Origin: Flavobacterium tiangeerense
GTDB lineage: Bacteria; Bacteroidota; Bacteroidia; Flavobacteriales; Flavobacteriaceae
NCBI RefSeq assembly: GCF_007830355.1
Contig: NZ_VLKO01000015.1
Span: forward strand, 1 to 41,878
Direction of reading: 5' to 3'
Length of the DNA stretch: 41,878 nucleotides
Shown: piece after piece, positions 6,939 to 16,141 of the stretch
How positions within the stretch are numbered: position 1 is the first letter of the stretch
How the letters are laid out: each line of letters starts with the position of its first letter
Program-made: the position numbers and the translations under genes
The notes under the pieces: model-generated
Database searches by the model: none
What the model was told of the DNA's origin: nothing
The model's input: the letters and a program-made list of their open reading frames with translations, nothing else

Positions 6939-8069
6939 ATGAAGTTTGATTTATTAAAAAATGATCCGCTATCTAAGGCCAGAGCGGGAACAATTACAAC
7001 AGATCACGGTGTGATTGAAACGCCAATTTTTATGCCTGTAGGTACTGTGGCCTCTGTAAAAGGAGTGCACCAAAGGGAATTAAAAAACGATATTAATCCA
7101 GATATTATTCTGGGGAATACCTATCACTTATACTTGCGTCCGCAAACTGAAATTCTTGAAAAAGCAGGTGGTTTGCATAAGTTTATGAACTGGGATCGCA
7201 ATATTTTGACTGATTCTGGTGGGTACCAAGTATATTCTTTGAGTGCCAATAGAAAAATTAAGGAAGAGGGCGTTAAGTTTAAATCTCACATTGATGGTTC
7301 TTACCATTTTTTCACGCCTGAGAATGTTATGGAAATTCAGCGAACCATAGGTGCTGATATCATCATGGCATTTGATGAGTGTACGCCTTATCCTTGTGAT
7401 TACAATTATGCCAAGCGCTCTATGAAAATGACGCACCGTTGGCTAGACCGCTGTATCAATCACCTAGATACGCTCCCGTTTAAGTACGGGTATGAGCAAA
7501 CTTTTTTCCCAATTGTTCAAGGAAGTACATATAAGGATTTACGAAGACAATCAGCAGAATATATTGCCAATTCGAACCAACAAGGTAATGCCATAGGCGG
7601 CTTATCTGTAGGGGAACCAGCTGAGGAAATGTATGCCATGACCGAAGTAGTGTGTGAAATATTACCTGAGGATAAACCAAGATATTTAATGGGTGTGGGA
7701 ACGCCAATTAACATTCTTGAAAATATTGCTTTGGGTATTGATATGTTTGATTGTGTGATGCCTACACGTAACGCCCGTAACGGAATGTTATTTACGGCAC
7801 ATGGTACCATAAACATTAAGAACAAGAAGTGGGAAGCTGATTTTTCTCCTATTGATGAAATGGGAATCACTTTTGTTGATACAGAATATACAAAAGCGTA
7901 TTTGCGTCACCTTTTTGCTGCCAATGAATATTTAGGAAAACAAATTGCTACCATTCACAATCTTGGATTTTACATGTGGTTAGTGCGCGAGGCTAGAAAA
8001 CACATCTTAGCAGGAGACTTTAAACCTTGGAAAGAGATGATGGTTAAAAACATGAGCCAACGTTTGTAA
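6939..8069 (+). CDS. tgt: Queuine/preQ1 tRNA-guanine transglycosylase
   Basis: A 376-residue tRNA-guanine transglycosylase, which exchanges guanine-34 in GUN-anticodon tRNAs for preQ1 on the way to queuosine. Catalytic residues are in place: D92 (TDSGGYQV) and the nucleophile D271 (GIDMFDCVMPTRNARNG). GGLSVGE and FDECTPYPCDY are also present. Odd: the zinc-binding CxCxxC of the proteobacterial and Zymomonas enzymes is missing. The matching stretch reads MGITFVDTEY (308-317), although the later H340 is kept. I believe other Bacteroidota enzymes share this replacement. Its neighbour downstream is an LptF/LptG permease, 75 nt away. Confidence 0.96.
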   Translation: MKFDLLKNDPLSKARAGTITTDHGVIETPIFMPVGTVASVKGVHQRELKNDINPDIILGNTYHLYLRPQTEILEKAGGLHKFMNWDRNILTDSGGYQVYSLSANRKIKEEGVKFKSHIDGSYHFFTPENVMEIQRTIGADIIMAFDECTPYPCDYNYAKRSMKMTHRWLDRCINHLDTLPFKYGYEQTFFPIVQGSTYKDLRRQSAEYIANSNQQGNAIGGLSVGEPAEEMYAMTEVVCEILPEDKPRYLMGVGTPINILENIALGIDMFDCVMPTRNARNGMLFTAHGTINIKNKKWEADFSPIDEMGITFVDTEYTKAYLRHLFAANEYLGKQIATIHNLGFYMWLVREARKHILAGDFKPWKEMMVKNMSQRL

Positions 8070-8075
8070 AAAAAT

Positions 8076-8124
8076 GTTTCAGGTTTTAAGTGTAACGTTC
8101 TGGCGTATGCTTTAAACCTGAAAC
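8076..8124. repeat. Intergenic hairpin repeat
   Basis: GTTTCAGGTTTTAAG (8076-8090) and CTTTAAACCTGAAAC (8110-8124) are inverted repeats matching at 14 of 15 positions, with a 19-nt loop. It fills most of the gap between tgt and the permease gene. There is no T-run directly after it, so it is not a classical terminator. It may be a dispersed palindromic repeat or an mRNA processing/attenuation hairpin. Confidence 0.5.
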
Positions 8125-8144
8125 TTTAAACTTGAAACTAAAAC

Positions 8145-9233
8145 ATGCTTACAATAATAGACAAATACATTCTTAAAAGATATTTAGCCACATTTGCGGT
8201 TATGTTGTTGTTGTTTATTCCAATTGGGATTGTGGTGGATGTATCTGAGAAGATTAATAAACTGCTTGAAAATAAAGTTCCTATTGTTGAAATAGCACTT
8301 TATTATTACAATTTTACGGTTTATTTTGCCAATTCACTTTTTCCTATATTTTTGTTTTTATCGGTGATTTGGTTTACTTCAAAACTGGCCAATGATACTG
8401 AGATTATTGCCATACTGAGTTCAGGTATTTCCTTTACACGATTTTTGAGGCCTTACATTATGGGTGCTTCTATAGTATCAGTCTTTGTTTTGTTGATGGG
8501 ATTTTTTGTGGTACCATCGGCTAGTGAAGGTTTTAATAATTTTAGGTACATGTACTTAAAAGGAGGCGGTAAAGAAGCCATGAGAGGTGATAATACTGAT
8601 GTGTACAGGCAAATAAATGATACCGATTTTATTTATGTAAACAGTTTTAATACCGATACTAAGACGGCTTTTAGTTTTTCGCTAGAGCGTTTTAAAAACG
8701 ATAAACTGGTACATAAAATTACAGCCACTAGAATTACTTGGAACCCAAAAGACAGTACCTACACCTTATATGATTATACTAAAAGAACAGTAGGCCCGCT
8801 GAATGATGTAATTGTAAAACTCCCGGAAAAGAAAGCTGTTTTTGAATTTGACTTAGAGGATTTAACGCCAGTAGTCTACATAGCAGAGACTTTAAGTTTA
8901 GGCAAACTGAATGCTTTTATTGACAAAGAACGCGAGCGGGGTTCTTCAAACATAAATGTATATCTCGTAGTTTTATATAAAAAATATAGTGTACCCATTT
9001 CAGCATTTATTTTAACCATTATTGCAGTCGCTGTTTCATCCATGAAACGAAGAGGCGGAATGGGAACCAATCTAGCCATAGGAATTGCACTTGCTTTTTC
9101 ATTTGTATTTTTTGATAAAATCTTTGGTGTACTTGCAGAGAAGTCCAGTATTCCGCCATTACTAGCCGTATGGTTACCCAATATTGTTTTTGGAATTTTA
9201 GCCATTTATTTACTACGCAATGCAAAACGATAA
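8145..9233 (+). CDS. LptF/LptG family permease (YjgP/YjgQ)
   Basis: A 362-residue inner-membrane protein of the LptF/LptG family, a half of the ABC transporter that extracts lipopolysaccharide and passes it to the LptC-LptA bridge. Three hydrophobic helices lie in the first 130 residues (about 12-34, 57-80, 98-122), a periplasmic beta-jellyroll-like domain in about 140-265 and three helices at the C-terminus (about 278-298, 305-325, 332-358). Conserved features are the start 'IIDKYILKRYL', DTEIIAILSSGIS and the tail RGGMGTNLAIGIALAF. Sequence alone does not say whether it is LptF or LptG. It overlaps the EamA gene by 14 nt, so the two are translationally linked. Confidence 0.9.
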   Translation: MLTIIDKYILKRYLATFAVMLLLFIPIGIVVDVSEKINKLLENKVPIVEIALYYYNFTVYFANSLFPIFLFLSVIWFTSKLANDTEIIAILSSGISFTRFLRPYIMGASIVSVFVLLMGFFVVPSASEGFNNFRYMYLKGGGKEAMRGDNTDVYRQINDTDFIYVNSFNTDTKTAFSFSLERFKNDKLVHKITATRITWNPKDSTYTLYDYTKRTVGPLNDVIVKLPEKKAVFEFDLEDLTPVVYIAETLSLGKLNAFIDKERERGSSNINVYLVVLYKKYSVPISAFILTIIAVAVSSMKRRGGMGTNLAIGIALAFSFVFFDKIFGVLAEKSSIPPLLAVWLPNIVFGILAIYLLRNAKR

Positions 9234-10107
9234 TTTAAAAAGTTATTTAAACCTCCATTTAATTGTTTTTATATGGGGTTTCACCGCCATTTTGGGCGCT
9301 TTGATTACTATATCTGCTGATGCATTGGTGTGGTTTAGGATGTTCTTTGCAGGGATTTTTATAGCCGCTTTTTTAGTGTTTTCAAAAAAATCTTTTAAAG
9401 TTCCGGTAAAATCTTTATTGAAGTTAATGTTTGTTGGATTGTTAATCGCATTGCATTGGATCTTTTTCTTTAAAGCCATTCATGTCTCAAATGTGTCTAT
9501 AACATTATCGGTGTTTTCATTAGGTGCTTTTTTTGCATCCATATTGGAGCCCTTGTTTTATGGCAGAAAAGTTTTGTGGTATGAAGTTTTTTTTGGACTC
9601 ATCATCATTGCCGGGTTAGCCTTAATAATGCAAGTAGAAATCAACTATCTTGATGGGATGTTGTATGCATTGGTATCTATATTACTAGGAGTTTTATTTA
9701 CCTTGATGAACGGTAAATTAATCGCTAATCACGATCCTTCGGTTATTTCTTTTTATGAGTTTGTAGCGGGAGTCGGATTTATATCTGCCTACTTTTTCAT
9801 ACAAGGAAAGTTTACAGCCGCTTTTTTTGAAATGACAGTAAACAACTGGATTCTAATATTAATACTTGCCTCAGTGTGTACCGCTTATGCTTTTACCGCC
9901 TCGGTCAAAGTAATGCAAAAACTCACGCCTTATACCGTTATGCTTACCACAAATTTAGAGCCTGTTTACGGGATAATCTTGGCTTATTTTATTTTGGGTG
10001 GCAAAGAAAAAATGAGTTTTGAGTTTTACATTGGTGCCATAATAATTGTCATTACTGTGATACTTAACGGAGTGATTAAACACTACCAGAAATCCAAAAC
10101 GACATAG
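9220..10107 (+). CDS. EamA/DMT-family transporter
   Basis: A 295-residue inner-membrane protein with about ten hydrophobic helices arranged as two EamA repeats (about 8-140 and 150-285). Typical family features are 'HLIVFIWGFTAILGALI' near the start, FKAIHVSNVSITLS, and LTPYTVMLTTNLEPVYGIILA in the second half. The drug/metabolite transporter superfamily exports or takes up amino acids, nucleosides and other small molecules. The substrate cannot be predicted here. The start codon lies inside the 3' end of the permease gene. Confidence 0.9.
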   Translation: MQNDNLKSYLNLHLIVFIWGFTAILGALITISADALVWFRMFFAGIFIAAFLVFSKKSFKVPVKSLLKLMFVGLLIALHWIFFFKAIHVSNVSITLSVFSLGAFFASILEPLFYGRKVLWYEVFFGLIIIAGLALIMQVEINYLDGMLYALVSILLGVLFTLMNGKLIANHDPSVISFYEFVAGVGFISAYFFIQGKFTAAFFEMTVNNWILILILASVCTAYAFTASVKVMQKLTPYTVMLTTNLEPVYGIILAYFILGGKEKMSFEFYIGAIIIVITVILNGVIKHYQKSKTT

Positions 10108-10180
10108 CTTTTGGTACGCTTTAGGAATCAAAATTTTTCACATAAATACTAAATTTACCTTTTTGAACGATTTAAAATTT

Positions 10181-10188
10181 TATATTTG
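10181..10188 (+). promoter_or_regulatory. -7 element of the accA promoter
   Basis: TATATTTG is a perfect TAnnTTTG match, 34 nt before the accA start codon. The nearest upstream TTTG (10162-10165) is 15 nt away, shorter than the usual 17-23 nt. Confidence 0.55.
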
Positions 10189-10222
10189 CTGTTCGAAATA
10201 AAAACAAAAACGCAAAAATCCT

Positions 10223-11176
10223 ATGGAATATTTAGATTTTGAGCTTCCAATAAAAGAACTTGAAGATCAATTGGACAAATGTCTTATTATTGGTGAAGAA
10301 TCAGATGTTGATGTAACGAATACTTGCAAACAAATCAGCAAGAAACTAGAAGAGACAAAAAAGAATATTTATAAAAACTTAACGGCTTGGCAACGTGTTC
10401 AGCTTTCTAGACACCCAAATAGGCCTTATGTTTTAGAGCATATTACGAATCTTACCAAAGGTACGTTTTTGGAACTTTTTGGGGATAGAGGATTTAAAGA
10501 CGACAAAGCCATGATAGGTGGACTTGGACAAATTAATGGACAATCGTTTATGTTTGTTGGTCAACAAAAAGGGATCAATACTAAAATGCGTCAGTTTCGT
10601 AATTTCGGGATGGCAAATCCAGAAGGATATAGAAAAGCATTGCGCTTGATGAAAATGGCCGAGAAATTTGGTATTCCAGTGGTAACACTTATTGATACTC
10701 CAGGAGCTTATCCAGGTCTTGAGGCTGAAGAGCGCGGACAAGGAGAAGCTATTGCGAGAAACATTTTTGAGATGATTAACTTGAAAGTGCCAATTATTAC
10801 AATTATTGTAGGAGAAGGTGCATCAGGTGGAGCATTAGGAATAGGAGTAGGGGACAAGGTATACATGATGGAAAATACTTGGTACTCTGTTATTTCGCCA
10901 GAATCTTGTTCGTCTATTTTATGGAAAAGTTGGGAGTACAAAGAACAAGCCGCCGATGCTTTGAAACTGACTTCAGCTGATATGAAAAGGCAAAAATTAG
11001 TTGATGATATTATACCAGAACCGCTAGGAGGAGCTCATTATGATAAAGAAACTACCTTTAAAACAGTAGAGCAGTATATCTTAAAAGGCTATAACGAACT
11101 GAAAGACTTATCAACAGCTGATCTTATAGCTCAGAGAATGGAGAAATACAGTAAAATGGGAGAGTTTAAAGAATAA
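10223..11176 (+). CDS. accA: Acetyl-CoA carboxylase carboxyltransferase subunit alpha
   Basis: A 317-residue AccA, the usual length. With AccD it transfers carboxylate from biotin-BCCP to acetyl-CoA to give malonyl-CoA, the first step of fatty-acid synthesis. Visible family motifs: an N-terminal helical region with [18 protein letters not shown] (about 51-68), [20 protein letters not shown] (156-165) and [10 protein letters not shown] (197-206), which shapes the oxyanion hole. [11 protein letters not shown] follows. It is a single gene between a -7 element and a strong terminator, so it is probably monocistronic. Confidence 0.97.
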   Translation: MEYLDFELPIKELEDQLDKCLIIGEESDVDVTNTCKQISKKLEETKKNIYKNLTAWQRVQLSRHPNRPYVLEHITNLTKGTFLELFGDRGFKDDKAMIGGLGQINGQSFMFVGQQKGINTKMRQFRNFGMANPEGYRKALRLMKMAEKFGIPVVTLIDTPGAYPGLEAEERGQGEAIARNIFEMINLKVPIITIIVGEGASGGALGIGVGDKVYMMENTWYSVISPESCSSILWKSWEYKEQAADALKLTSADMKRQKLVDDIIPEPLGGAHYDKETTFKTVEQYILKGYNELKDLSTADLIAQRMEKYSKMGEFKE

Positions 11177-11197
11177 AATCTTACAAATTTATAGTTC

Positions 11198-11239
11198 ATC
11201 CGTCTCGTACTAAAACCTAGGTCGAGACGGATTTTTTTT
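11198..11239 (+). terminator. Terminator of accA
   Basis: ATCCGTCTCG (11198-11207) and CGAGACGGAT (11223-11232) form a perfect 10-bp stem, followed by a run of eight T. Confidence 0.9.
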
Positions 11240-11315
11240 GGGTTATGAACAAAAAATAGTTAGTTATCAACATTTATTTGTAACAACTCATCGCTGATTT
11301 TTTTTTAATTTATGT

Positions 11316-11323
11316 TACTTTCG
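11316..11323 (+). promoter_or_regulatory. -7-like element just before dnaB
   Basis: TACTTTCG, one mismatch from TAnnTTTG, ends 4 nt before the dnaB start codon. If it is used, transcription would start at or near the A of ATG, giving a leaderless mRNA. Confidence 0.4.
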
Positions 11324-11327
11324 CCTT

Positions 11328-12872
11328 ATGGAAAATTTCAGAAATATTAATCCTGTAAAGGTTGATAAAAGCACAATAATAAGCTTAGAAAAAGGAAAAT
11401 TGCAGCCTCAAGTACTTGAACTAGAGGAAGCTGTTCTAGGCGCAATGATGATTGATAAAAAAGGGGTTGATGATGTAATTGATATTTTACAACCTGATGC
11501 TTTTTACAAAGAAGCGCACAAACATATTTTTGAAGCCATCGTTCAATTGTTTACTGAGACACAACCTATAGATTTATTGACGGTATCGGCTCAGCTGAAG
11601 AAAAACGCAAAACTAGAGTTGGCAGGTGGCGATTTTTATTTAATCCAGCTTACGCAAAAGATATCCTCATCAGCACATATTGAATTCCACTCTAGAATTA
11701 TACTTCAAAAATTTATTCAACGAAGCTTAATTCGGATTTCAACTGAAATTATTGAAGACTCCTATGATGAAACTACAGATGTATTTGATTTATTAGACAG
11801 AGCCGAATCGAAGCTTTATGAAGTTACTCAAGGAAATATAAAACGAAGTTCAGAAACCGCACAAAGTCTAGTACTGCAAGCCAAAAAACGTATTGAAGAA
11901 ATTGCAGGTCAAGAAGGATTAAGTGGTGTAGCCACTGGTTTTGATAAGCTAGACAAAATTACTTCAGGATGGCAACCAAGTGATTTAATTATTATTGCTG
12001 CAAGACCCGCCATGGGAAAAACAGCATTTGTATTATCAATGGCTAGAAATATGGCTATTGATTTTAAAATGCCAGTTGCCTTGTTTTCTTTAGAGATGGC
12101 ATCGGTGCAATTAATTACACGTTTAATTTCATCAGAGACCGGATTATCATCAGAAAAATTGCGTACTGGAAAGCTTGAAAAACACGAGTGGGAACAGTTA
12201 AGTACCAAGGTTAAAAATTTAGAAAAAGCACCTCTTTTTATAGATGACACCCCATCCTTATCTATTTTTGATTTACGTGCCAAGGCAAGACGTTTAGTAT
12301 CACAACACGGTATCCGGATTATTATTGTAGATTATTTGCAGTTAATGACTGCAGGAGGTAGTGGTAAAGGAGGTGGAAACAGAGAGCAAGAAATATCTAC
12401 TATTTCCCGAAATTTAAAAGCATTGGCTAAGGAGTTGAATGTGCCCGTTATTGCACTTTCTCAACTTTCGCGTGCGGTAGAAACGCGTGGTTCTAGTAAG
12501 CGTCCGTTACTGTCTGATTTACGTGAATCTGGAGCTATTGAGCAGGATGCTGATATTGTATCCTTCTTGTACCGTCCTGAGTATTATAAAATTGACGAAT
12601 GGGATGATGACGAAGCTTCGCCAACCACAGGTCAAGCCGAAATCATGATTGCTAAACACCGTAATGGTAGTATAGAAAACGTACGATTAAAGTTTATAGG
12701 TCACTTAGGTAAATTTGATAATCTGGAGGATTACAGTGGCGGTTATGATGATTTGCCTTCTAGTATGAACCAAGATGACAATCCGTTTATTACAAAAAAT
12801 TTGCCTTCAGCTAATGAAGCTTTTGGAAGTAATTTTAATGATGATGAAGATGATAGTGATGTACCCTTTTAA
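11328..12872 (+). CDS. dnaB: Replicative DNA helicase DnaB
   Basis: A 514-residue hexameric 5'-3' replicative helicase. The N-terminal DnaB domain (about 26-130) begins QPQVLELEEAVLGAMMIDKK. The RecA-like C-terminal domain starts near 195 with GVATGFDKLDKITSGWQPSD. Walker A is ARPAMGKT (225-232), the Walker B region contains IIIVDYLQLM, and LSQLSRAVE and LRESGAIEQDAD follow. The acidic tail (DDEDDSDVPF) resembles the C-terminal tips of single-stranded-DNA-binding proteins. No intein or insertion is present. It is monocistronic with its own terminator. Confidence 0.97.
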   Translation: MENFRNINPVKVDKSTIISLEKGKLQPQVLELEEAVLGAMMIDKKGVDDVIDILQPDAFYKEAHKHIFEAIVQLFTETQPIDLLTVSAQLKKNAKLELAGGDFYLIQLTQKISSSAHIEFHSRIILQKFIQRSLIRISTEIIEDSYDETTDVFDLLDRAESKLYEVTQGNIKRSSETAQSLVLQAKKRIEEIAGQEGLSGVATGFDKLDKITSGWQPSDLIIIAARPAMGKTAFVLSMARNMAIDFKMPVALFSLEMASVQLITRLISSETGLSSEKLRTGKLEKHEWEQLSTKVKNLEKAPLFIDDTPSLSIFDLRAKARRLVSQHGIRIIIVDYLQLMTAGGSGKGGGNREQEISTISRNLKALAKELNVPVIALSQLSRAVETRGSSKRPLLSDLRESGAIEQDADIVSFLYRPEYYKIDEWDDDEASPTTGQAEIMIAKHRNGSIENVRLKFIGHLGKFDNLEDYSGGYDDLPSSMNQDDNPFITKNLPSANEAFGSNFNDDEDDSDVPF

Positions 12873-12894
12873 TAGTGTATTGTAACAGCATAAG

Positions 12895-12933
12895 AATGCC
12901 CTCGAATGAATAATTTTTGAGGGCATTTTTTTT
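12895..12933 (+). terminator. Terminator of dnaB
   Basis: AATGCCCTC (12895-12903) and GAGGGCATT (12919-12927) form a perfect 9-bp stem, followed by T residues to 12933. Confidence 0.88.
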
Positions 12934-13056
12934 GGTAAAATTATCATTACATTATTAATGAAATTATAATGTTCTTTTTTGAAAAAAATTAAATATCTTA
13001 GCAATGCTTATTTAGTAAACTAAGTACTATAAACTAACCAAAATAAAAAGACGATT

Positions 13057-13437
13057 ATGGACAACGAAAACTTATCCGATCCTATTGAAGTTTCATTACA
13101 AACTGCTGAAAAGTGGACCAAAGCTTACAGAGGTAATCAAGAACTTGAAGATGCAAGCAAGAAAGTAAATGCTTTTTTAATTCCAAGAGAAAGTCTAGAA
13201 GCGGTATTAGCCTTAAAAACAGATGCTGTGCGTGCCTATATGGGTATAAATGATAAAAAAGAAAAAACACTAATCTTTGTAGGAGCAAATAAAGATGAAA
13301 CGGGTATTTACAGAGATGTTTTTGGCACTTTGGGAACTGAAAAAGATGCTGACTTAGATGAAGATATTAGTATTGTATATGATGCTTCTAGACCTTGCCC
13401 TCCACACGGCGACCCAGATAGTCCATTGCAAAATTAA
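13057..13437 (+). CDS. Conserved hypothetical protein
   Basis: A 126-residue soluble protein with no signal peptide. It starts with a helical segment (EVSLQTAEKWTKAYRG) and ends with the notable tail SRPCPPHGDPDSPLQN, whose Cys-Pro-Pro-His might bind a metal. I recognise the general form from other Flavobacteriaceae, where it is an uncharacterised protein. It is followed after 5 nt by the membrane protein of the two-component operon, so it may be co-transcribed. Function unknown. Confidence 0.8.
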   Translation: MDNENLSDPIEVSLQTAEKWTKAYRGNQELEDASKKVNAFLIPRESLEAVLALKTDAVRAYMGINDKKEKTLIFVGANKDETGIYRDVFGTLGTEKDADLDEDISIVYDASRPCPPHGDPDSPLQN

Positions 13438-13442
13438 TAGTA

Positions 13443-14099
13443 ATGGGTTTAATAGTAAATTACGTAGGTTATTTCATATTAATACTTAATTTTATTTTAT
13501 ACTGGAATGGTTTTTCTAAACATGGAAAAACCTTTCAGTATCTTGTTTGTTATCTTACAGTTTTAGTGATTGTACAGGTAATTATGGAAATTTTAGTGTT
13601 ACAAAGTAAAAATAACTTGTTCCTAGTTCATGCTTATTTTATCGGACAGTTTTTGTGTTTGGGATTTTTTTATAAAACATTAATGAAAACAAAAACACAA
13701 GTTGCTATAATACAATACAGTATGATAGCAGGTTGTGTTTTACTTATTGTTGATTATGCACTCTATCCTGAACAATTTTTTAAATTTAATTTACTTGAAA
13801 TTGCTCTTACCTCATTACTTGTTGTTTTGTATGCTGTAATGCATTTGTACAACATGTTGTTAGAGCATAAGCAATATTACTTTCTAACTATAGGAATAAT
13901 CACTTATTTATTAGCTAGTACCGTTCTTTTTTTTGTAGGAAACATAACAACTGGACTAAGTGATGAATTTAAATTATTGACTTGGAATGTAAATTCATTT
14001 TTAGTAATTCTTTTTCAATTGCTTATTTTCGTTGAATGGAAAAAAAGTTTTTCTAAAAAAGCATTAAGAATTTATAATGGAAGGAAATCAAATGTATGA
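13443..14099 (+). CDS. Multi-pass membrane protein linked to a two-component system
   Basis: A 218-residue protein made almost wholly of hydrophobic helices, about six or seven (roughly 4-22, 31-52, 61-80, 88-106, 112-134, 142-163, 175-196). It has no enzyme motif. It overlaps the sensor kinase gene by 23 nt, so the two are likely made together. It could act as a membrane partner or sensory module for the kinase, which has only one membrane helix and no sensor domain of its own. That role is inferred from position alone. Confidence 0.8.
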   Translation: MGLIVNYVGYFILILNFILYWNGFSKHGKTFQYLVCYLTVLVIVQVIMEILVLQSKNNLFLVHAYFIGQFLCLGFFYKTLMKTKTQVAIIQYSMIAGCVLLIVDYALYPEQFFKFNLLEIALTSLLVVLYAVMHLYNMLLEHKQYYFLTIGIITYLLASTVLFFVGNITTGLSDEFKLLTWNVNSFLVILFQLLIFVEWKKSFSKKALRIYNGRKSNV

Positions 14100-14871
14100 A
14101 AAAGAGATTGTTGCGGTAATATTGTATACTTCTCTATTTTTTATACTACTAGCTGTAGGTTTAATCGTTTTTTTTTATTTTTCTCGTAAACGTATTATTG
14201 AAAAAGAATTAGAGAAAAAAGATTTAGAAATTCAATTTAAACAAGATCAAATTCAAGCCGTAATTTTAACGCAAGAAGAAGAACGAAAAAGAATTGCTCA
14301 GGATTTGCATGACGATATAAGTTCAAAATTGAATGTGGTAGCCTTAAACAGTCATTTGTTAAACAGTCCTAATTTGTCTGTGAACGAAGTTCAGGAAATA
14401 ACACAAAATATAATTGATTTAACCGGCAAAGCATTAGACAGCTCCAGAAAAATTGCACACGGATTGCTACCACCTGTTTTAGAAAAATTTGGTTTGCATG
14501 CAGGAGTCGAAGAATTGTGTCTAGAGTTTAGCAATTCAAAGGCTGTTAAGGTAAATTATAGCTGTAGAACGGAATTCAACATAGCAGAAAATGATTGTCA
14601 TTTACATGTGTTCAGGATTTTACAGGAACTAATGAATAATTCATTGCGCCATGGAAAAGCAACAAAAATTGCTATTCTTTTTGAGGAAATTGATAATAAA
14701 AAGCAATGTACTTATTCAGATAATGGCATAGGTTTTCTAATGCATAATTCCGAAAACATGAAAGGTTTAGGAATGAAAAATATTGAAAGCCGAATTGCTT
14801 TTTTAAAAGGTACTATCGATATAAAATCAGCACCAAATGAGGGAGTTATAATTATTTTTAATTTTGAATGA
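14077..14871 (+). CDS. Sensor histidine kinase (HisKA_3/NarL type)
   Basis: A 264-residue kinase: one N-terminal membrane helix (about 11-35), a short coiled coil (about 38-70), a HisKA_3 dimerisation domain with the phospho-acceptor H78 (RIAQDLHDDISSKL), then an HATPase domain. The N box is ELMNNSLRHG (184-193) and the G boxes are SDNGIGF (214-220) and GLGMKNI (230-236). There is no periplasmic sensor loop. An alternative start at 14092 (MYEKE) would shorten the overlap with the preceding gene. The 4-nt overlap with the response regulator marks them as a cognate pair. Confidence 0.93.
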   Translation: MEGNQMYEKEIVAVILYTSLFFILLAVGLIVFFYFSRKRIIEKELEKKDLEIQFKQDQIQAVILTQEEERKRIAQDLHDDISSKLNVVALNSHLLNSPNLSVNEVQEITQNIIDLTGKALDSSRKIAHGLLPPVLEKFGLHAGVEELCLEFSNSKAVKVNYSCRTEFNIAENDCHLHVFRILQELMNNSLRHGKATKIAILFEEIDNKKQCTYSDNGIGFLMHNSENMKGLGMKNIESRIAFLKGTIDIKSAPNEGVIIIFNFE

Positions 14872-15536
14872 TGAAAAATAGCATAAAAATTATTATAGTT
14901 GATGATGAAATACTTTTTAGAAAAGGAATTTCATTTTTATTGGATAGAGAAAATAATATTGATGTAATTTATGAAGCTTCAAGTGGTGGAGAACTTTTGG
15001 CTTTTCTTGAAAGCAATCATGACAATCATCCTGATATTATCATAATGGATTTGAAAATGCAGGGTATAAATGGTGTAGAGGCTACAAAAATAATTCATAC
15101 CGTTTATCCTAGTATAAAAATTATTGCTTTAACAAGTTACAATACAAAATCCTTTATATTAAACATGATTGCTGTAGGAGCAGTGGCTTATCTAGTAAAA
15201 AATTCTACTCCACAAGAACTATTGGTTACTATTAATGAAGTGGCCGAGAGAGGATATTATTATACGGATTACATTATGAAGGTAATTCAAGAGGATATTT
15301 CAACAGTAAAGAAACCTAAATGTTTATTAGATTCTAATTTTTTGACAACTAGGGAAATTCAAGTATTAAAACTTATTTGTGATCAAAAAAGTAGTACTGA
15401 AATTGCAGACGCTTTGTTTATAAGTCCGAGAACTGTTGAAGGACATAGAAATAATCTACTTTTGAAAACAGAATCAAGAAATATTGCAGGTTTAGTATTA
15501 TTTGCAATTCAAAACGAAATCATGGCTATTGATTAG
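14868..15536 (+). CDS. LuxR/NarL-family response regulator
   Basis: A 222-residue two-domain response regulator. Receiver domain (about 5-125): acidic pair D12/D13 (IVDDE), phospho-acceptor D61 (IIIMDLKM), T89 (ALTSYN) and K111 (LVKNS). C-terminal LuxR-type helix-turn-helix (about 155-220): LTTREIQVLKLI, then SSTEIADALFISPRTVEGHR. It is probably phosphorylated by the overlapping upstream kinase. The regulon is not visible. No gene follows on the same strand within 800 nt. Confidence 0.95.
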   Translation: MMKNSIKIIIVDDEILFRKGISFLLDRENNIDVIYEASSGGELLAFLESNHDNHPDIIIMDLKMQGINGVEATKIIHTVYPSIKIIALTSYNTKSFILNMIAVGAVAYLVKNSTPQELLVTINEVAERGYYYTDYIMKVIQEDISTVKKPKCLLDSNFLTTREIQVLKLICDQKSSTEIADALFISPRTVEGHRNNLLLKTESRNIAGLVLFAIQNEIMAID

Positions 15537-15596
15537 AACAATCTAAAAAGTTAAAAATGTACAGAGATTTTAAAGTAATTATTTTGTTATTGACAA

Positions 15597-16118
15597 TTAT
15601 TGAAATAAAGGGGCTTGTTGAAGTTTTTGACTAATAAAAAGTTTCATAGTTTCCTCTAATTGCTCGTTTAATAACTCACTATCATAATAATTGAAAATAG
15701 TTTTTTTTAATGTAATACTTTGAATTACAAAATGAATCCTATAATCCATTTCTTGTATAGACATCTTTTTTACAAACTTAGAGTGAAAAGGATTCACAAA
15801 ATAACTAAAACCCAAACGCATTGTTGATTTTTTTAAAATTCCAAACTCAATATCATTCAAAGAAATTTCAGTATGGGCAATTCGTATTCTTTTTAAGTTA
15901 TACCTACTGTTCAAGTCAATATTTTCTTTTTTCATGATTAAAAAGTAAGCGTAATAAATATTGATCCAGAATGTTTTTTTTAAATCATCTGTATTTAAGT
16001 TTTTTTCTAATTTATCGGCACGGGTGAAGTAAAGCTGTCGTCTTAATGAGGTTGTATCCCCATTTGATTGCGCTACAGATAAAATTTTAGCTGATAAAGT
16101 GGTGTAATAATTTTTCAA
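15597..16118 (-). CDS. DUF547-like protein, short form
   Basis: A 173-residue protein that fits the DUF547 family: KKTFWINIYYAYFLI (family FWINLYNA), ISLNDIEFGIL and DYRIHFVIQS, in the family order. DUF547 proteins are usually near 230-260 residues with a further C-terminal segment ending in a W-Y..DF motif. Here the protein stops after LNEQLEETMKLFISQ, and I found no continuation of the motif in other frames over the next 50 nt. It is either a natural short version or truncated. The family's HFALNC-type cysteine is absent (HFVIQS instead), so it may not be active in whatever the family does. No signal peptide. Confidence 0.7.
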   Translation of the reverse strand: MKNYYTTLSAKILSVAQSNGDTTSLRRQLYFTRADKLEKNLNTDDLKKTFWINIYYAYFLIMKKENIDLNSRYNLKRIRIAHTEISLNDIEFGILKKSTMRLGFSYFVNPFHSKFVKKMSIQEMDYRIHFVIQSITLKKTIFNYYDSELLNEQLEETMKLFISQKLQQAPLFQ

Positions 16119-16141
16119 GGTTATTTTATTTTAAAATTATT

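Noticed and set aside
8076..8124. A fourth attC-like site between tgt and the permease gene
   Set aside because: It has an inverted repeat and an AACGTTC-like loop, but no flanking AAC/GTT boxes that match across a gene, and it sits inside ordinary core genes.
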